In this document: piece after piece, positions 1 through 11,729 of the stretch
Numbering within the stretch: the stretch's first letter is position 1
Layout of the letters: each line of letters starts with the position of its first letter
Origin: Chinchilla lanigera
Lineage: Eukaryota > Chordata > Mammalia > Rodentia > Chinchillidae
Length of the DNA: 64,000 nucleotides
NCBI RefSeq assembly: GCF_000276665.1
Contig: NW_004955473.1
Span: forward strand, 9,788,865-9,852,864
Direction of reading: 5' to 3'
Notes under the pieces: model-generated
Told to the model about the DNA's origin: nothing
Seen by the model: the letters and a program-made list of their open reading frames with translations, nothing else
Databases searched by the model: none
Made by a program: the position numbers and the translations under genes

Positions 1-306
1 GAAAGAGAGGCATTCATGACTACGTCCCTCTTCTGCGTCTAGGCAGACACTTTTTCTAGGCACCTTACAAGATATTCAGAGGGACACCAGTAAGATCAAA
101 TTGTATTTACCCATAGCTATGAGGAGATCGAAAACACACACTTGGATTGACTTTCAGTCTCTAGTTCAGTTTTCCTTCTCTTCTATTTCTGTTTTGGGGG
201 TACCATAGTTCATTCAGTGCACACTCTGCCTTTTTCTTGTTTCTGGATTTAGGAATATATAGGATGAAATATTTCAAAACCAAACTCTTGAGTCTCTTTT
301 CAAAAT

Positions 307-490
307 TTGGTCTTCCGGCCGGGCATGGTAGCACATGACTATAATCCCAGCACTTGGGAGGCTGAGGCAGGAGGATCGTTGTGAGTTCGAGGCCAGCCTG
401 GGCTACAAAGCGAGCTCAAGGCCAACCTGAACTGCATAGCGAGACCCTGTCTTAAAAAGACAACAAGACAAAACAAAAACTTGGTCTTCC
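307..490 (+). mobile_element. B1 SINE (7SL-derived) with target-site duplication
   Basis: The body (317-480) starts GGCCGGGCATGGTAGCACA and carries the Pol III box A/B-like segments and the AATCCCAGCACTTGGGAGG core. The rodent-type internal duplication is visible: GCCAGCCTGGGCTACAAAGCGAG, then GCCAACCTGAACTGCATAGCGAG. An A-rich tail follows. A perfect 10-bp duplication, TTGGTCTTCC, flanks it at 307-316 and 481-490. This is a good lineage marker for Rodentia. Confidence 0.92.
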
Positions 491-1720
491 AACTTTATTC
501 TCCCTCATTCTGGCAACACTTTTTTCCAGCTCCTTATATTAAAGCCTTGGCGTGATTACTGACCTCATATTTTATCAGCAAACCTTCTCATCTCTACTTT
601 CAAAATGCACTCAGATTCTAATTCTCATCACCTCCCCTTATGCTACCTTGGTCCAAGCCACCGTCAATTGTCTTAGTGATTTTATGGTGGTTCTCAAATT
701 GATCTGTCTACCTCTGTACAATCTATACAAACTACTAATAGATGCAATCATAGTTTTAAAACCTAAGGCAGATTGTGCCACTGTCTGGATGAGAATCTGA
801 AATGACTCCCCAGCTCACTCAGAATACACGAACTTCCATACGATGGTCTCCTTGTCCATTCATGACCTCATTCCTACTGTCTCGCCTTGATCCATTCTGC
901 TACACACATTCTATAATGTTTCTCAAAAATACAGATGTATTTCTCCTTTTGCAGTCAGTATTCCCTCTCCCTGAAATGCTCTCTCTTTTTTATATGAGTG
1001 CAAGTTTGTGGTACATAATGATTCCATTTATCACGGGGAGTGGATACATATACATAAACATATCTTAATTATTTTTTTCACCCTCTACTCCTCCCATCTC
1101 TCCCTACCCCTTCCAGTTCTTGGTCCCTTTCCCATTTGCAAAAACTCTATTTTACTGGCTTGGTCCCTTACCTGATGTAAATCCTTACATAGATGTTACC
1201 TTCTCAGTGAGGCATTTCTTAACTATGCTATTGAAAATCACTATGTGTCCTGCATGTTGGTTTTATTGTGCTTTTCTTCTTCCATTGTACTTAGCACTTT
1301 CATGGCCATATAACTTATTGTCTAAACCACACTAGCACCACAGGAATAAACCAGGACTGTGTAAGAAAAAAGATGCGTTACTACCTGACATACTACTTTC
1401 CTTGTTATTTATGTTTTATGTGTTGTTTAAGCTTACCACATATGTACTATACTTTGTGCATCTATAGTGTACTGTACATTTATTTATATTTATTAGCATA
1501 TTTTTATTTTAATTATTTATTTTCTGTCTTTCTCATTAAGCTTCTGTGGAAGCTGGAATTTTTGTCCATTTTGTTATCTGCTGGATCCCAGGAAACAGAT
1601 AAATTTTTAGAGAGTACTACATGTGTGGGAAATATTGATGCAGGCCAATAGGATATTATAATAGTGTCTGGCACAAAATCAGCTCCCAATTAATGTTAAT
1701 TATTATTATCAATATTATTA
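490..1720 (+). mobile_element. L2 LINE 3' region, interrupted by an L1 end
   Basis: The order of motifs follows the L2 3' portion: TGGTCCAAGCCACC, then a segment like CTCACTCAGAATACA, then TTCCCTCTCCCTGAAATGC, TACCTTCTCAGTGAGGC, CTTAGCACTT, and finally TGTCTGGCACAAAATCAGCTCCCAATTAATG near 1660-1700. It is old and heavily decayed. An antisense L1 3' end interrupts it at about 985-1153. Confidence 0.75.
985..1153 (-). mobile_element. L1 3'-UTR terminus nested in L2
   Basis: The reverse complement carries the same 3'-terminal module as the L1s ending near 6940 and 39000. On the + strand it reads TTTGTGGTACATAATGATT and later CCATTTGCAAAAACTCTATTT, which mirrors GAGCTTTTGCAAATGGG at 38868-38884. 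Confidence 0.65.
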
Positions 1721-3837
1721 CTGTTGGTCTTTTCCATCAAACAGTAGTGATTGGTTTTAGCTTTGAGTGATAACCATGGTTCTTGGGTGGCATTATTCCA
1801 TTTTATTTACTTCTCAGTAATATTTTCGTGGGATACCTACATAGAGATGCTTGTAATTACCAAGTAATTTGTATATTTAAATGATTGACCCTCCTAAAGC
1901 TTTTTAATCAGGAAGCCTAGTAGTTACGTTACTTAAAATACTTCAGGTTTCATGACATAATAATGACATCTTCTTTTATACATCAAGATAGATAATAAAA
2001 AATAGCTTGTAAGCCCAGTGTAAGCTGCTGTTTTAAAATACATTAGATTGATTTATTTTAAATTCAGTTATGAACATTTTTGAAAGATGCAAAACTTCTG
2101 ATTGGAACAATAAGTAGTACATCTCTTGTATACTTTATCCTGTTGAGAACTATGGCTAAAAATATCTTAGAAGAGTGATTTGAGTTCTTTCAGTAGAATT
2201 CTAGAAATGCAAATTCACATAATTGTAATGATCAATCATTTACTGGTATGTTAATTTCTTAATGCATTCAATTTATCAGCAGCAGGTTTTTCCTAATTCT
2301 AAAGAAGCAACGCTTAATTCTCTTTTTACTGATTAATTGTAGAGAATTATACTTCTGGCAGTTGACAAAGAGACTTACATGGCTTGCTTCAATTCCATTC
2401 AAGACATAGGTAAATAATAAAAGTAAACAATTCATGAGAAGGAGAAACATAATTAACAGCTTTCTTATGAATGCTTTTCTCTTCTTGGAAAAAATCTTAG
2501 TAAGCTATGGCATGAACTTGTTTTCTTTGTATAAGCACTTGTTAACTAATCAATGTGTAATCCCAAATGATCCTTAAACATTAAAAAACTGACATTTGCC
2601 AATTAGCTAATTCAATTGGACAAGCATTTATAGAGCATTTATGATTCAAGCGATTTTCTTTAGGTCACAGACACAAATTTAATATAGCCTCACCCCTTTA
2701 TAAAGCTCATGATGGTAACTGATAGCATTTTCTGTTTCAGTTTTTGATTTACTGAGCTTCTATATTTCAAAAAACAGGATTTTTTCTGTTGTACCTCTGT
2801 AGCCTTATAATCGTGGGCTGTGTTATAATAGGATTGTGCTTTATTGAGATACAATGGATGAATTGCAAGTTCACTTGGTAAGTTCTTTCATTTTAATACT
2901 GAATTCCATGCTGAGAATTCTTGTCTTCTAACCTTTGTACAGACAGTGTCCCTTATTCCCATTTGCCCCTTTTAGATTGCCTCTACTCTATGGTCTGCTA
3001 AAAAGATCACATCCCTGGGTCAAGACGTATGCTTTCAATTTTGCTTCATTCACTCACTGAATGACCTTAGGTCTTCTTTTAACTGCCTTTACTAGTATAT
3101 TAATAGTCACCTGGGGTCTGGTGGCACACTTAATCAAAGTACTAAAAATAATTTGAAATGTACAGTCCTCCCTTTGGCCCTAGAGAGAATCTTTGAACCA
3201 AAGAAGAAAAGTAGAATGGAAAGGGAGATTTGCTAAGATAATCAACAATATCTCTGTGTGATGATTTCCCTTTCAGCACTGTCCTGTCTGATCTTCCTCA
3301 GTCTCCTAAAACTGAAATACTCATTTCTGAGATTCTGCTTTATAATTTCTCATTTGAAGAGCAGACCTTAGAAAGTGACAAGCCTGACATCTACTTGAGA
3401 TAAAAATAATAAAAGTGGTGATATTCCTTTATGATGTCCATTTTGAGATACAAAAGAAGAGAAATGACTTCCAAGTTATATGCTAATCATATAATATCAA
3501 GCTTGATATGCATGTAGACATGGTTCAGCAAAAGTGATTGAACCCTAGCAATATATAAATAGTAAGAAAATTTTGTTCTCTTCTAAATTGCTTTGGTTTC
3601 TTTTTCCTTCACCATTTTTATCTTTCTCTCTCCAAAGCTTTTGTCAGGATTCAGTGCCTCCATGTTACCATTAATAAACTTTTACTTTATTAACCAAAGC
3701 ACTTGTTAAAAGTTCAAAACTACATTTTTGAACTATTTATGGTGAGACCAGTGGGAAAAATGTTGACGATGGACCTTGGTACCCTTTAAGTACATTCTTC
3801 TACAGCAGGAAAGATTTTAAAACTTCTATGGATTCAG
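1721..3837. other. Unassigned AT-rich intronic DNA
   Basis: No repeat family, exon or RNA gene is recognisable. Short open frames here are not supported. Confidence 0.5.
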
Positions 3838-3960
3838 CTTGGCCTGGTGGTGCAGGCTTGTAATGCCAGCTCGATCGGAGGCTGAGGTGTAAGGTTCACA
3901 AGTTCAAGCCCAGCCTAAGCAACTTAATAAGACACTGTCTGAAAAACCTAAAATATAAAT
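3838..3960 (+). mobile_element. Old B1-like SINE
   Basis: A diverged 7SL-type body reads GGCCTGGTGGTGCAGGCTTG, then GGAGGCTGAGG, AGTTCAAGCCCAGCCTAAGCAA and GACACTGTCTGAAAAA. No internal duplication is obvious. Confidence 0.75.
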
Positions 3961-4170
3961 CAAGAGCAAATAAAAGATAGATTATAGGAAATAGATATAT
4001 CTTTTGCAAGAGGAAAGGGAATGAAGAGATGGAATTAGGGGGAGGAAGGAGAGATGATGGGGATGAATAAAAATTAAGACGTGATATGTGTGTGCTCTAA
4101 CTCCTCAAGAGGAATGTAGTCATTGTGTACTGCCAGCCTGTACTAATAAAGACATAAAAATTGAAAAAAA
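3960..4170 (+). mobile_element. L1 3'-UTR terminus
   Basis: A purine-rich stretch (AGAGGAAAGGGAATGAAGAG, GGGGGAGGAAGGAG) is followed by CATTGTGTACTGCCAGCCTGTACTAATAAAG and an A-rich end, matching the other L1 3' ends in the window. Confidence 0.7.
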
Positions 4171-4423
4171 TGCACTGGCGCCTATAGTTCAGTTTCCTTG
4201 GCAATGAGGTAAATACATTGGAAAATTGAGATGAAAGATAGGTTTAAAGTGAAAAGTAATCTAGAAAAAGAGATGATGAGGTATTTAACATAGGAATTCA
4301 CCATCGAAGGTAGGGAAAAGGGAACATGTATGAGAGAGAAATTAGAATTGACAGGACTTAGTCACTGACTGGATATAAAATAAAGAGGGAAAGGAACTGA
4401 GGTTTCATTTCCTTTCTTCTTTT

Positions 4424-4620
4424 TGTGTGTGGCATAGAGCTCAGGGTCTTTACCCTAAGGTATCTCCCCAGATCTTTTATCGTTATTTTTTTTTTAATTT
4501 TGAGACAGGCTTTCATGTAGTTTCTCTGTACCTCTGAATGGGCTTCAACTTGTGATCCTCTTCTCTTAGCTGCCCAGAGTGCTAGGATTATAGGCAGGCA
4601 TGGTCATGCCCAGATAAGAT
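4424..4620 (-). mobile_element. B4-like composite SINE (ID part + B1 part)
   Basis: The left part (GGCATAGAGCTCAGGGTCTT, then ATCTCCCCAG) resembles the reverse complement of an ID element. A T-rich linker follows, then a reverse-complement B1: TTTTGAGACAGGCTTTCATG, GTGATCCTCTTCTC, GTGCTAGGATTATAGGCAGGCATGGTCATGCC. ID-B1 fusions of this form are the rodent B4 type. Confidence 0.7.
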
Positions 4621-5450
4621 TATTTCTATCTTCCACAAACTAGTACAAGGAGAGGAGGCTAGCAGTCAAGGTAGGGAAGCAAAATAGGAAGACTATTAGA
4701 GAATAACTAACCTCTTTTGAATATGCCTTTGTAGGGCTGTAGAAACTCCTGGTAGGAATACCTATATGAAGTTAGATATTCAAGACTGGGAGTACTACAG
4801 CTACAAAATGGATTTGGAAATTGTTGATGCATAATTGATACATAAGAAAGCATATACTGTAGGTTGAAGGCATGAAAGGTGGAGGAAATGGATAAAATCT
4901 CATGTTCCATTGACAACTAAAGGATTGGGAGTAAGAGGATTCAGGGAAAATATTGAAAAATAGAGAATTAGTGGTGAATCAAGACAATGCAGTATTATAG
5001 AACTCAAGCAAAAATGGAAAATTCAGAAAGGGAAATAATAGTATCATACACAAGGAAAGATCTACTGAAATAAAAACTATGGAATCCTTACCAGATTTGG
5101 CAATTAAGAGTTCAGTGTTGACTTTAACAAGAGTGCTTTCAGTGTAAGGGTAGAGGCTGAATGCTGACTTCAGTGGGCTGAAGAATGAATGGAGTTGACA
5201 GAAGTGTAGACATGAAGTGTAGGGCTTTTAAGATACTTTGTGGAGAAGGACTGGAATGGGTGAGGAGTGTGGCAATAGATGCAGGAAAATATCAGTTTCA
5301 GGAAAAAAGTTTGTTCTCTCATCTATTTTTTCTGGATGGGGAAAAAATGAGTATGTAAGCTGTTCTAGACTTGTACCTCACATAGTGGGACAGAATAAAT
5401 ATTTAAAATGTGGATGCATGAATGTTTATATATTGAGGGAAAGGACTAAT

Positions 5451-5507
5451 GAAGAAAAGAGAGAGAAAGAGAGGGAGAGAGAGACAGACAGACAGACAGA
5501 GAGAGAA
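5451..5507. repeat. (GA)n/(GACA)n microsatellite
   Basis: GA dinucleotides and a GACAGACAGACA core lie within the antisense L2. Confidence 0.95.
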
Positions 5508-5789
5508 TTGGTTAAAGCAGATCCTAGAAAAAGTGTAAAGTGATGGGATCCAGAATAGAGATAGTTTAGTCTCTGAAATATGAGAGGAGGGGAGATAATT
5601 GAAAGAGTTTATCATGCCTCATAGCATCTGTTTTCTGTTAAGCGGGAGACAATGTCATCTGCCAGGATTCAATGAGAAATTGTCATGAGTAGAGTAAGAA
5701 ATATTAGCACAGTGAACAGTACGAGGTGGAAAAGCCTAGGAATAAATATACTAAGTGGGAACAGGGTTGCAGAAAAGGTTTACATATAA

Positions 5790-5960
5790 GTGAAGGTACT
5801 TGTGGCAAGTGAGAGGAAGTCAACTTAGAGTCGTTTAAGCAAAAAGGGAAGATTCATTGGCTCAAGGAATTTTAATAAGTATATTTTTGAATGTCAGACT
5901 GCAGAAAAGGCAGGGTTATGCCTAACATCAGAAATATCTGCAGATACAAAAAAAAAAATC
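5790..5960. repeat. Ancient interspersed repeat, family not assigned
   Basis: The motif GTTTAAGCAAAAAGGGAAGATTCATTGGCTCA is of a common decayed mammalian type. A related copy lies at about 57066-57500 (AGTTTAAACAAAAAACAAACTTATTGAAAGG). Confidence 0.45.
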
Positions 5961-5964
5961 AGAA

Positions 5965-6945
5965 CCCCCAAAATAAAAGAGCCACTCAAAATCTGGGTAA
6001 CTGAAATAAATAGACATATCACTGAAGAAAAAATACAAATGGCCAAGAAACACACAGAAATAGTTCAACTTCATTGACCACTAGAGAAATGCCCATGAAA
6101 ACAACAATGAGATTATTTCATCTTACTCCAGAAAGAATGACAACTGTTGAGAAATCAAGTAACAAATGCCAGCAAGGCTATGGTGAGAAAGGAAAACTAC
6201 ATTGCTTCTACATTGTAAACTAGTACAATCATTATGGAAATCACTATGAGCTTTTGCAAAAAACTAAAATTAGACATTCCATTTAACAGTTCTCTTTCTA
6301 AGTGTCTTTGCAAAACAGTTAAAGATATCATATTACAGTGATACATGAATACCAATGTTTATAGTAGCACAAGTCACAATCCAGTAGATAAATTTGGAAA
6401 GCGGCCTGTATGTCCATCAACAGATGACTGAATAAAGAAAATGTGGTATCTATACATAATGGACTACTACCCAACTATAAAGAATGGTAGATTTGAGACA
6501 TTTGTAAAAAGTGGATGCACCTTGAAAACATAATGTTAAGTGAAATAAATCGGGCATACAAACTTAAATACTGTATGGTTTCTCTCAAATGAGGACTCAG
6601 AGTCCAAATAAAGAACAAAATAAAGGACTGATAAAAGAAAAAGAGGCAGATAGACCTTTTGGAAATGAGAAGGGGACTAAGAGTCCAAGGGGGATGCATA
6701 AAAGGATTTAAGATGTGTCATGCATATATACCATTTACCCACAATGAATGTAATAAATTATGTGTCAAAAACATGAACTAAAAAAAGTCATTGGTGGGAG
6801 GGAGCTAGAGTTGAAGGGAGGAGAATGAGGAGAGGAAAGGGAATAAAATGAATTAAGACACGCTAAATACTTGTACCTACTTCCTAAGATTAATGTGAAC
6901 ATCATGTACTGCAAACATGTACTATTAAAAAACGTTAAAAAAACA
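5965..6945 (+). mobile_element. Truncated L1: end of ORF2 plus 3' UTR
   Basis: Landmarks in order are AAATGGCCAAGAAACACA, GAGAAATGCCCATGAAAACA, AATGACAACTGTTGAGAAATC, CATTGTAAACTAGTACAATC, GTCCATCAACAGATGACTGAATAAAGAAAATGTGGTA, and AAGTGAAATAAATCGGGCATA. It ends in the shared terminus ATCATGTACTGCAAACATGTACTA and an A-rich tail. It is decayed and has no usable reading frame. Confidence 0.9.
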
Positions 6946-7126
6946 GTTTGAAAGAGATATATCTGGAGATAAACAATCAGGTACTATCAGCATAGTTTTT
7001 TAAACCTTCCTGGATGGTTGTATTTATGCTTCATTTTCTTTCAAACACAAGCTTTCCCCCATGAAATGAAGCAGGTGGCTCTTGAGCATTGCCTCTTACA
7101 GTTGTAGCCACCCTGATCAAGAAGGA
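6946..7126. other. Unassigned
   Basis: Nothing recognisable. Confidence 0.5.
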
Positions 7127-7632
7127 CTCTGCTGTGGTTTAAACCTAGAAAGGCCTCCGAATTTCATGTATTAAGAGGTGGAGCTTTTATATGGTGATTG
7201 GTTCACAGGGATGCTGTGCTTAATAGTGGATTAACTAATATCACCAGGCATGGTGATGTATGCCTATAATCCCACCAAGAGTTCGAGGCCAATCTTGCCT
7301 TACACAGTGAATTCAAGACCATCTTAAACTACATAAGGAGACAATGTCTCCAGAAATATAAAGCAGGTAAGGCTTGGTCAGGGGACAGTTTACTTAGCGT
7401 GTGATCTGGAAGGGTGTTTCTCCCTCCTGACTCCTCCCTTTTCTCTCTGCTTCCTGACTGCCATGACATGAACAGCTTTCCTCTGCAACAGGCCATTCCA
7501 CCATACCATTTCTGCATTTCAACCTGTCAACCATGGACTGAAACTTGTCAAACTGTAAGCCAAAATAAAGCTCTTTTCTTTTAAACTGCAGATGTCAGTA
7601 TTATTTCTCCGAGATGAGAAAGTAAGACAGAG
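7127..7632 (+). mobile_element. MaLR-type (MLT1/MST-like) solo LTR with nested B1
   Basis: It starts TGCTGTGGTTTAAACCTAG with a GAATTTCATGTATTAAGAGGTGGAGC segment and a CCTCCTGACTCC block. The 3' part reads AACTGTAAGCCAAAATAAAGCTCTTTTC, the usual sense-strand LTR polyadenylation region. No internal retroviral sequence remains. A B1 fragment splits it. Confidence 0.75.
7241..7362 (+). mobile_element. B1 fragment inside the LTR
   Basis: CAGGCATGGTGATGTATGCCTATAATCCCA is followed by GAGTTCGAGGCCAATCTTGCC, a second duplicated unit, and GAGACAATGTCTC. Part of the left arm after AATCCCA is missing. Confidence 0.85.
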
Positions 7633-7799
7633 TCCATTCTATAGTTTCCAGTTCTCAAAATCTTAAGCAAGACTGCTTAGTCCTGTTCTGTTCAGATGCC
7701 TGACTCTGGATCAATCAGTCGTGGTCAGGGGTAGGAGCAGTGGACTGTACCTTGATTATGAAAGCTTGGATCAAGTGTTCAAACATGAATTGATCAAGT

Positions 7800-8760
7800 A
7801 TGGCTGTTCATTTTATCATTCAACAATTTTATTTTTATTTTTATAGTGCTGCAGATTTACTGTAAATGTTGGGAATGCAATGATGAAAATCACAGACACT
7901 GTCCGTACTTTTGGGAGCTCATGCTCCTTGTGAAGAAAGACTGTTAGCAGTTTATCTGTGGCTATTGAAATATTCTGTGAAGAAAATAAAGCCACCTTCT
8001 CATAGAAAGTAAATAGTGGAGGGGTCTATTTCAGTTGGATGATCAAAGAAGTGTAAATAAATGACACCAGGATCACAAGAAGAAGCTAGCTATTTGAAGA
8101 TCTGAGTAAAGATCATCAAGGCAAAGGTGTCTCGGTTACTTTCTTCCCGTTGCTGGGACAAAATACCTGACACCCAAAATTAGGGAAAGAAGGGTTTATT
8201 TAGTTCACAGTTTGTGGAGGTTTCAGTCCATACTTGGCTGGCTCCAAAGCAAGGTGGCACATGGCAGAGGGCAACAGTTCATGGCGGCAGAAATCAGCAA
8301 AAGCAACAAGAGCAAAAAGGGAGAAGTGTGGCAGCGAGCAAGCTTCCTTCCCCCCTTTATATTGTATGTCAGCCACCCACCCCAGGGTGGGTGTGGCTCT
8401 CACACCCATAGTCCCAGCATTGGACCATGGATCAATCACAAACTTTAGAAGCCAGCCCCAGACTGCATGAGGATTTAGGTGGGGGATATCTAGACAATAA
8501 CCATAACAAGAGGGAAGAACAACTACACAATCCTTTAGTAGAAAATGACCCTAGCATATTTGATTAGCTGAAAGAATTTCATTGCAAGTTCATCTTATTG
8601 AGTGAATAGGGGAAAATGGTGGGGGCCATAGTGAGAGAAGTGGGCAGGAGCTAGATCCTATGCGACTTTGTATCTACTTTATGAACTGGCTGGTGGAATG
8701 GATCCATTTAAGCCAAAGAAGTTTGATTATACCAAGTAAATACTTGGTGAAGGAATGTGC
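7800..8760 (-). mobile_element. Antisense L2, split by an LTR
   Basis: + strand landmarks are GGGAATGCAATGATGAAAATCACAGACACTGTCC, then TTGAAGATCTGAGTAAAGATCAT, and after the LTR AGAGGGAAGAACAACTACA and GAGCTAGATCCTATGCGACTT. The LTR sits where the L2 reads GCAGAGGGAACAG. Confidence 0.65.
8128..8508 (-). mobile_element. MaLR-type solo LTR inserted in L2
   Basis: It begins TGTCTCGGTTACTTTC and ends ATAACA (TG...CA on the + strand). The antisense of a MaLR LTR is clear: TTGCTGGGACAAAATACCTGA, AAGGGTTTATTTAGTTCACAG. The flanking 5-mers AAAGG and AGAGG look like a slightly decayed 5-bp duplication. GC content is higher than the surroundings, and three overlapping open frames here are by-products. 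Confidence 0.8.
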
Positions 8761-10729
8761 AGCCTATAAAAGGAATATAGAGTGCTAATAGTTTTCTTAT
8801 CATCCTCAGCTCAGGAACACTGCAAATCCAGGTAAAATCTCTTAAGAAGATCAAGAAGAATGACCATGGAGAAGGTAGAGGTAGTGTTGTTCAGCAACTA
8901 GTTGAAACAACTAATCTTGCAGTTAAGACCTCCATAGAATACAGCTGAAATTAGGAGAGAAGCTCATAGACTGGGAGAAGGGATTATTGATTTTGTGGTT
9001 TTCTCTAGGTTGAAGAGTGGCTTTTCTCTCCTGGAGAAATTCATTAAGTAGAAGGGTAAGATTGGTAGAGATTTCCCAAACAAAGTTGTTGGAATGTCCT
9101 TTCTTATTCAAATAACTGTTTTTATACATTTATTTATACCTAAGGTCACAAGTATCTTGTTAGTGTGCCTAGTTTTCAAGAATTTAATGATGTAGGTTCA
9201 AGACATCCTCTTTATCCCCCCCTCCCTTTTTAAATTGTGATGTTTTCCATTATTAAACATTGGCTTCTTTCCCCTGGAATGGCACTGACAAAGAAAATCA
9301 ATGACGTATCTAGCCAGCCGGCTTGGACTGAATGGGCATTCAAATAGACTGCAAGGGCCAAGTACAGATGGTGATTTATTGTGCATACAACTTCTACAGA
9401 ATGTCTTCATTTTAATATTGATGTATATACAATTACTCACCAAAATGCTGCAGTTTTACAATTTAGCCAGAAATCTGTGGAGAGTCCACGGTCACCAAAA
9501 TATCCACAAATACAATTTTCCCCCTATTTGGCAAATCTACAAACTCTCTATATTCTTCTGCATGAAGAAAAGACATTTCAAAAATGGTTCTTCCATTTCA
9601 CCATATTTCTCACTATTGTCATCCTTGCACAATTCCCATTTCAGAACCCATTCAGATTTATTAAACCATATTCCTCTCCTGACATGTAAGGAGATGGAGC
9701 TGCTAGAGGCAAATCATTTACTGTGGCTATTGTGGAACCTAAAATTGCAGCAGTCATCTATACATATCACAGGTTTGCTCATTGTAAAAATCATTTTGAG
9801 GCAATGTTTATGTGACACTGAAACAACCAATTGAAAGTTGAACAGTTTAAATAAAACAGATACTTGACATTGCACAGGCAGGAAAAGCAATGCAGGCACT
9901 TCTAAATGACTTTTTCTTGTTGAAAACAATTCGAGTGAGCCCAGTTTGTCCTTATGATTTGAACTTCAATTGGAATTGTGAGGAGATTATTGCATGTAGA
10001 AGAATGATTTCCAAAGCTTATGCTTTTTTCTCTCTGGATAAATATTACTTAATTGCTGTGCTATTTGAGAAATGGCACCTTGTTCAGACATTTTCAAGTT
10101 TGTTTCCTAGATGTATTCTATGGCTTTGTGGAGAATGGGATGGTTTAGCTTAAAACTGGATTTAAATTGTGTTTTTCTTTGAACCACCATATATGAAGAC
10201 ATATAAAATTGTATTTTCTTTAACACTTTGGCTAAATTTCTGTGAAAATATTAATTATTTTTTATGAAACCTTTCAGACCATTCTTTTATATGAACATAT
10301 ACAGTCCAGATTAATAGAAGCTATAAATAAAAATAAGCTGTAATAGTATTGATAAAATCAACTCAGTGAATGAAAATGAGGAAGAGTTCAATAACAAATA
10401 ATACACTGGAATGACATAGTCTATCGAGTTGCCATATGAAGCAGCATGAATAATAGCCCTTCATGTTGTTTACGTGCCTTGCAATACAATCAACAGCTTG
10501 GATAGTAAGCTACTAAAAGAGATAAAGAAACTTCATTAGTTTGGTGCAAAGTACTACCATCAAATTAGATGTGTATATGTGCATTTGATGCTAAATGATA
10601 ATGGATTTCCTAATGTGATTTTGCCAATCCGCATTGCCTGATGTCCCACTCCTCATTAAGGCTTTCTTCAATCTATATTTTCTCTCTCTTTTTTCTGAGA
10701 ATTTCTCTGCAATAATACATGTTTTGCTG
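8761..10729. other. Unassigned intronic DNA with an unusually long open frame
   Basis: No repeat family is recognised. An open frame at 9301-9834 (177 codons) overlaps a 102-codon frame on the same strand, but neither resembles a known protein or has supporting splice or promoter signals. This is the largest apparently repeat-free block in the left third. Confidence 0.5.
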
Positions 10730-11165
10730 TTTTTGTTTTTCTTTTGATACTATAACAAAATACCTAAAGCAGTCTACTTTACAAAGAAAAGAAATTTATT
10801 TTGACTCATGACCTTGAAAGTGCTGGTGAGAGTCTGGGGTCCTGATCTGCTGATGACCTTCTTGTTGCTAGAGTCCCAAGATGGTACCAGCAATCACAGG
10901 GCAAAAGCCTGGTAACTGAAATGTGTTCTGGTATCTCTTATTCTCTTTACAAAGCCACCAGAATTCAACCCTGGGACTCTCTACCCCAATAATTAGTCCC
11001 AGTCGCTTTCTGATCACTTTCCAAAGGTTCTATCTCTAACTGCCATATTGGGTTTAACTTTCCAACAACTTAATACCATTAACGTAAGACTTTGGAGAAT
11101 AGGATCTTATAAGTGTTTGGGGGAGAAGATGAAGGACAAATCATATTGAAACTATAGCATTCTTC
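10730..11165 (-). mobile_element. MaLR-type LTR, decayed
   Basis: The + strand reads GATACTATAACAAAATACCTAAAGC, then AAAGAAAAGAAATTTATTTTGACTCATGACC, the antisense of the MaLR polyadenylation end. AACTTAATACCATTAACG occurs towards the other end. Confidence 0.7.
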
Positions 11166-11538
11166 ACTCAGCTTTCAATATGGGATAAGCTCATGGTATA
11201 TATCTGTTGGTACAGGAAGAAGTAATTATGGGATCATCCATTTACTCAGCTTGATATAGATACTCTTACAGCAGTAGAAAATGAAATCTATAAGCCCTGC
11301 CCTCCATATGGAGCGGTTAGACAAGAAGAACAAGCACGTACCTATGGAGAAGTTTAAAGGCATTTAAATATAACTTACCCAAACATAAAGTTAGTTAATA
11401 ATTCCCTTTTATTTTTAATTGGATTCATTCATTTTGGATAGCAATTTTGTATGTAAATTATCACAATAATTATTGACTTAGTAATATATCATTTGTTGAG
11501 TAGATGAGTGAATACACGGGTGCATGTCTTTAGTGGTT

Positions 11539-11558
11539 TGTGTGTGTGTGTGTGTGTA
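11539..11558. repeat. (TG)n microsatellite
   Basis: About ten TG units. Confidence 0.95.
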
Positions 11559-11729
11559 TATTTATGTGGTAGATAAGTGCTTAATACTCCATTTTAAGAA
11601 TTGGGCTAGCTACTAAAGATATATTCATTGAGTGCACCCCCCATGATTAAACATGTTTTGATTTCACACCAAAGATGGTATAATATTGTAGTTATTTACA
11701 TTCTCAGCCATTGCCTTTTATGCATTTGC

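Larger units (their letters stand above)
4180..5790 (-). mobile_element. Long antisense L2 LINE, interrupted by a SINE and a GA tract
   Basis: Read on the minus strand, this follows the L2 3'-region order over more than 1 kb. + strand landmarks are GACAGGACTTAGTCACTGACTGGATA, AAGTTAGATATTCAAGACTGGGAGT, TGACTTTAACAAGAGTGCTTTCAGTG, and CAATGTCATCTGCCAGGATT near 5650. The family assignment rests on remembered consensus wording. Confidence 0.65.

Noticed and set aside
8212..8470. Three overlapping same-strand open frames plus one opposite
   Set aside because: They lie in a MaLR LTR, which is less AT-rich than its surroundings, so open frames arise by composition.
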